Shown here: piece by piece, positions 40,440-41,288 of the stretch
Layout: every line of letters begins with the position of its first letter
Numbering within the stretch: position 1 is the stretch's first letter
NCBI GenBank assembly: GCA_016199935.1
Contig: JACQFS010000152.1
Span: 1 to 41,288, forward strand
From: Verrucomicrobiota bacterium
GTDB lineage: Bacteria > Verrucomicrobiota > Verrucomicrobiia > Limisphaerales > JACQFS01
DNA length: 41,288 bases
Direction: 5' to 3'
Notes under the pieces: generated by a model
What the model was told of the DNA's origin: nothing
The model's database searches: none
Seen by the model: the letters and a program-made list of their open reading frames with translations, nothing else
Program-made: the position numbers and the translations under genes

Positions 40440-41288
40440 GTGCCCCTCGCGGCCTTTCCCAAATGTTTCATCCACGACCTCTGCGTCGCGCGCACGATGA
40501 CGGTCGGGCAGTGGATTGATCGCGCGGCGCGCGAACTGGACATCGACGGCCTCGAATTCTACTGGGGCTTCACGCCGGCGGAGGACGACGCGGCGCTGAA
40601 GCAACTCCGCGCGCAAGCCGAGGCGCACGGTTTGTCGGTGCCGATGATGTGCTACTCGCCGGACTTCACGATGCCCGACGCGGCCGGACGTGTGCGAGAA
40701 GTGGAGAAGGAAAAGCGCGCCATCGAAGTCACCGCCACGCTCGGCGGGAAATTCTGCCGCGTCCTCAGCGGCCAGCGCCGTGCGGAAGTGTCGCGCGCCG
40801 ACGGCGTGAAGTTCGCCGCCGACTGCATCACCTCGCTCCTGCCGCACGCGGAGCGGCACGGCGTCACGCTCGTGCTGGAGAATCACTACAAGGACGGCTT
40901 TTGGCAGTTCCCCGAGTTCGCGCAGAAGCTGGACGTGTTCCTCGAACTGCTCGCCGCCATCCCGCGCAGCCCGTGGTTCGGCGTGAATTACGATCCCTCC
41001 AACGCCATCATCGCCGGCGACGATCCGCTCGCGCTGCTCGAAGCCGTGAAGGATCGCGTGGTGACCATGCACGCGAGCGACCGCTACTTCGAGGGCGGCA
41101 CCATCGAGGACTTGCGCAAACACGAGGCGCACCCGCACGCCGGCTACGCGCCGATTCTGAAGCACGGCGTCATCGGCCGCGGCCTGAACGACTACGACCG
41201 GATTTTCTCCATCCTCAAGCGCGCCGGTTTCCACGGCTGGATCAGCATCGAGGATGGCGAGGACGCGGCGTGCGGCATGGAGCATCTG
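40440..41288 (+). CDS. Sugar phosphate isomerase/epimerase-like protein, 3' end cut
   Basis: At least 283 residues of a cytosolic xylose-isomerase-like TIM barrel; the frame is open to the end of the window, so the C-terminus is missing. Start GTG at 40440, 15 bases after the dehydrogenase stop. Motifs: LDIDGLEFYWGF, TLVLENHYKDG (Glu ligand), WFGVNYDPSNAIIAGDDP (Asp), VVTMHASDRYF (His) and GWISIEDGEDA (Glu). The metal-ligand order E-D-H-E is typical of the family. With the upstream Gfo/Idh protein it likely oxidises and isomerises one sugar. It lacks the Tat leader of its paralogues at 22553 and 29432. Confidence 0.85.
   Translation, partial: MPLAAFPKCFIHDLCVARTMTVGQWIDRAARELDIDGLEFYWGFTPAEDDAALKQLRAQAEAHGLSVPMMCYSPDFTMPDAAGRVREVEKEKRAIEVTATLGGKFCRVLSGQRRAEVSRADGVKFAADCITSLLPHAERHGVTLVLENHYKDGFWQFPEFAQKLDVFLELLAAIPRSPWFGVNYDPSNAIIAGDDPLALLEAVKDRVVTMHASDRYFEGGTIEDLRKHEAHPHAGYAPILKHGVIGRGLNDYDRIFSILKRAGFHGWISIEDGEDAACGMEHL

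Overview
This is GC-rich bacterial chromosomal DNA with dense genes on both strands. The gene set points to the phylum Verrucomicrobiota, probably a Pedosphaera/Limisphaera-like lineage. The pointers are an exosortase-EpsI fusion next to a PEP-CTERM-like protein, sugar dehydrogenases and epimerases with twin-arginine leaders, a PmoA-like (DUF6807) protein, a huge secreted metalloprotease with PKD and LamG-like modules, and many short palindromic and heptameric repeats. The assignment rests on family knowledge and repeat style, not on a marker gene. I see no rRNA, tRNA, CRISPR array, transposase or phage gene.

Layout. 1-3.0 kb: 3' part of bioA entering from a palindromic repeat, a secreted hydrolase, and a convergent B12-binding radical SAM protein. 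3.05-6.85 kb: a TetR/CecR-type repressor with a perfect operator, followed by an FtsX/DevC-like permease, an ABC ATPase and an HlyD/DevB-like adaptor, which together make a self-regulated tripartite exporter. 7.3-13.8 kb: smc, a small membrane protein and a UvrD/PcrA helicase; smc and uvrD each carry a heptamer repeat inside the coding sequence. 14.0-15.3 kb (minus): an iron-sulfur operon (A-type carrier, 67-aa membrane protein, HscB). 15.4-18.5 kb: a secreted purple-acid-phosphatase-like enzyme, a MetE-like zinc methyltransferase, and a GYF-PrsW membrane protease. 18.6-22.5 kb (minus): a CxxCH protein gene with an in-frame stop at codon 4, a histidine kinase with a strange Asn-rich sensor and a repeat inserted in its ATPase domain, and an OmpR-type regulator. 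22.5-34.2 kb: exported carbohydrate enzymes (two TIM-barrel epimerases, a Gfo/Idh/MocA protein), the 1438-aa metalloprotease, a PmoA-like protein, a PIG-L deacetylase with a NagB-like deaminase, and a coiled-coil protein. 34.3-38.4 kb: PEP-CTERM-like protein, TPR protein and convergent exosortase. 38.5-41.3 kb: a cysteine-free FmdB-like protein, a small tudor-like-domain protein, and a Gfo/Idh plus TIM-barrel epimerase pair running off the end.

The most interesting layer is the repeats. Several hairpin elements have four-base loops and occur as inverted pairs whose stems differ by compensating changes, as in REP/BIME elements. One 72-bp element lies in frame inside the histidine kinase ATPase domain. 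A relative abuts bioA in the same reading frame and encodes the same peptide pattern (E-x-x-L-Q-P-A ... P-E-G-x-x-P), recalling the protein-coding palindromic elements of Rickettsia. A second class of 7-bp (sometimes 8-bp) tandem repeats recurs at seven places, two of them inside conserved genes.
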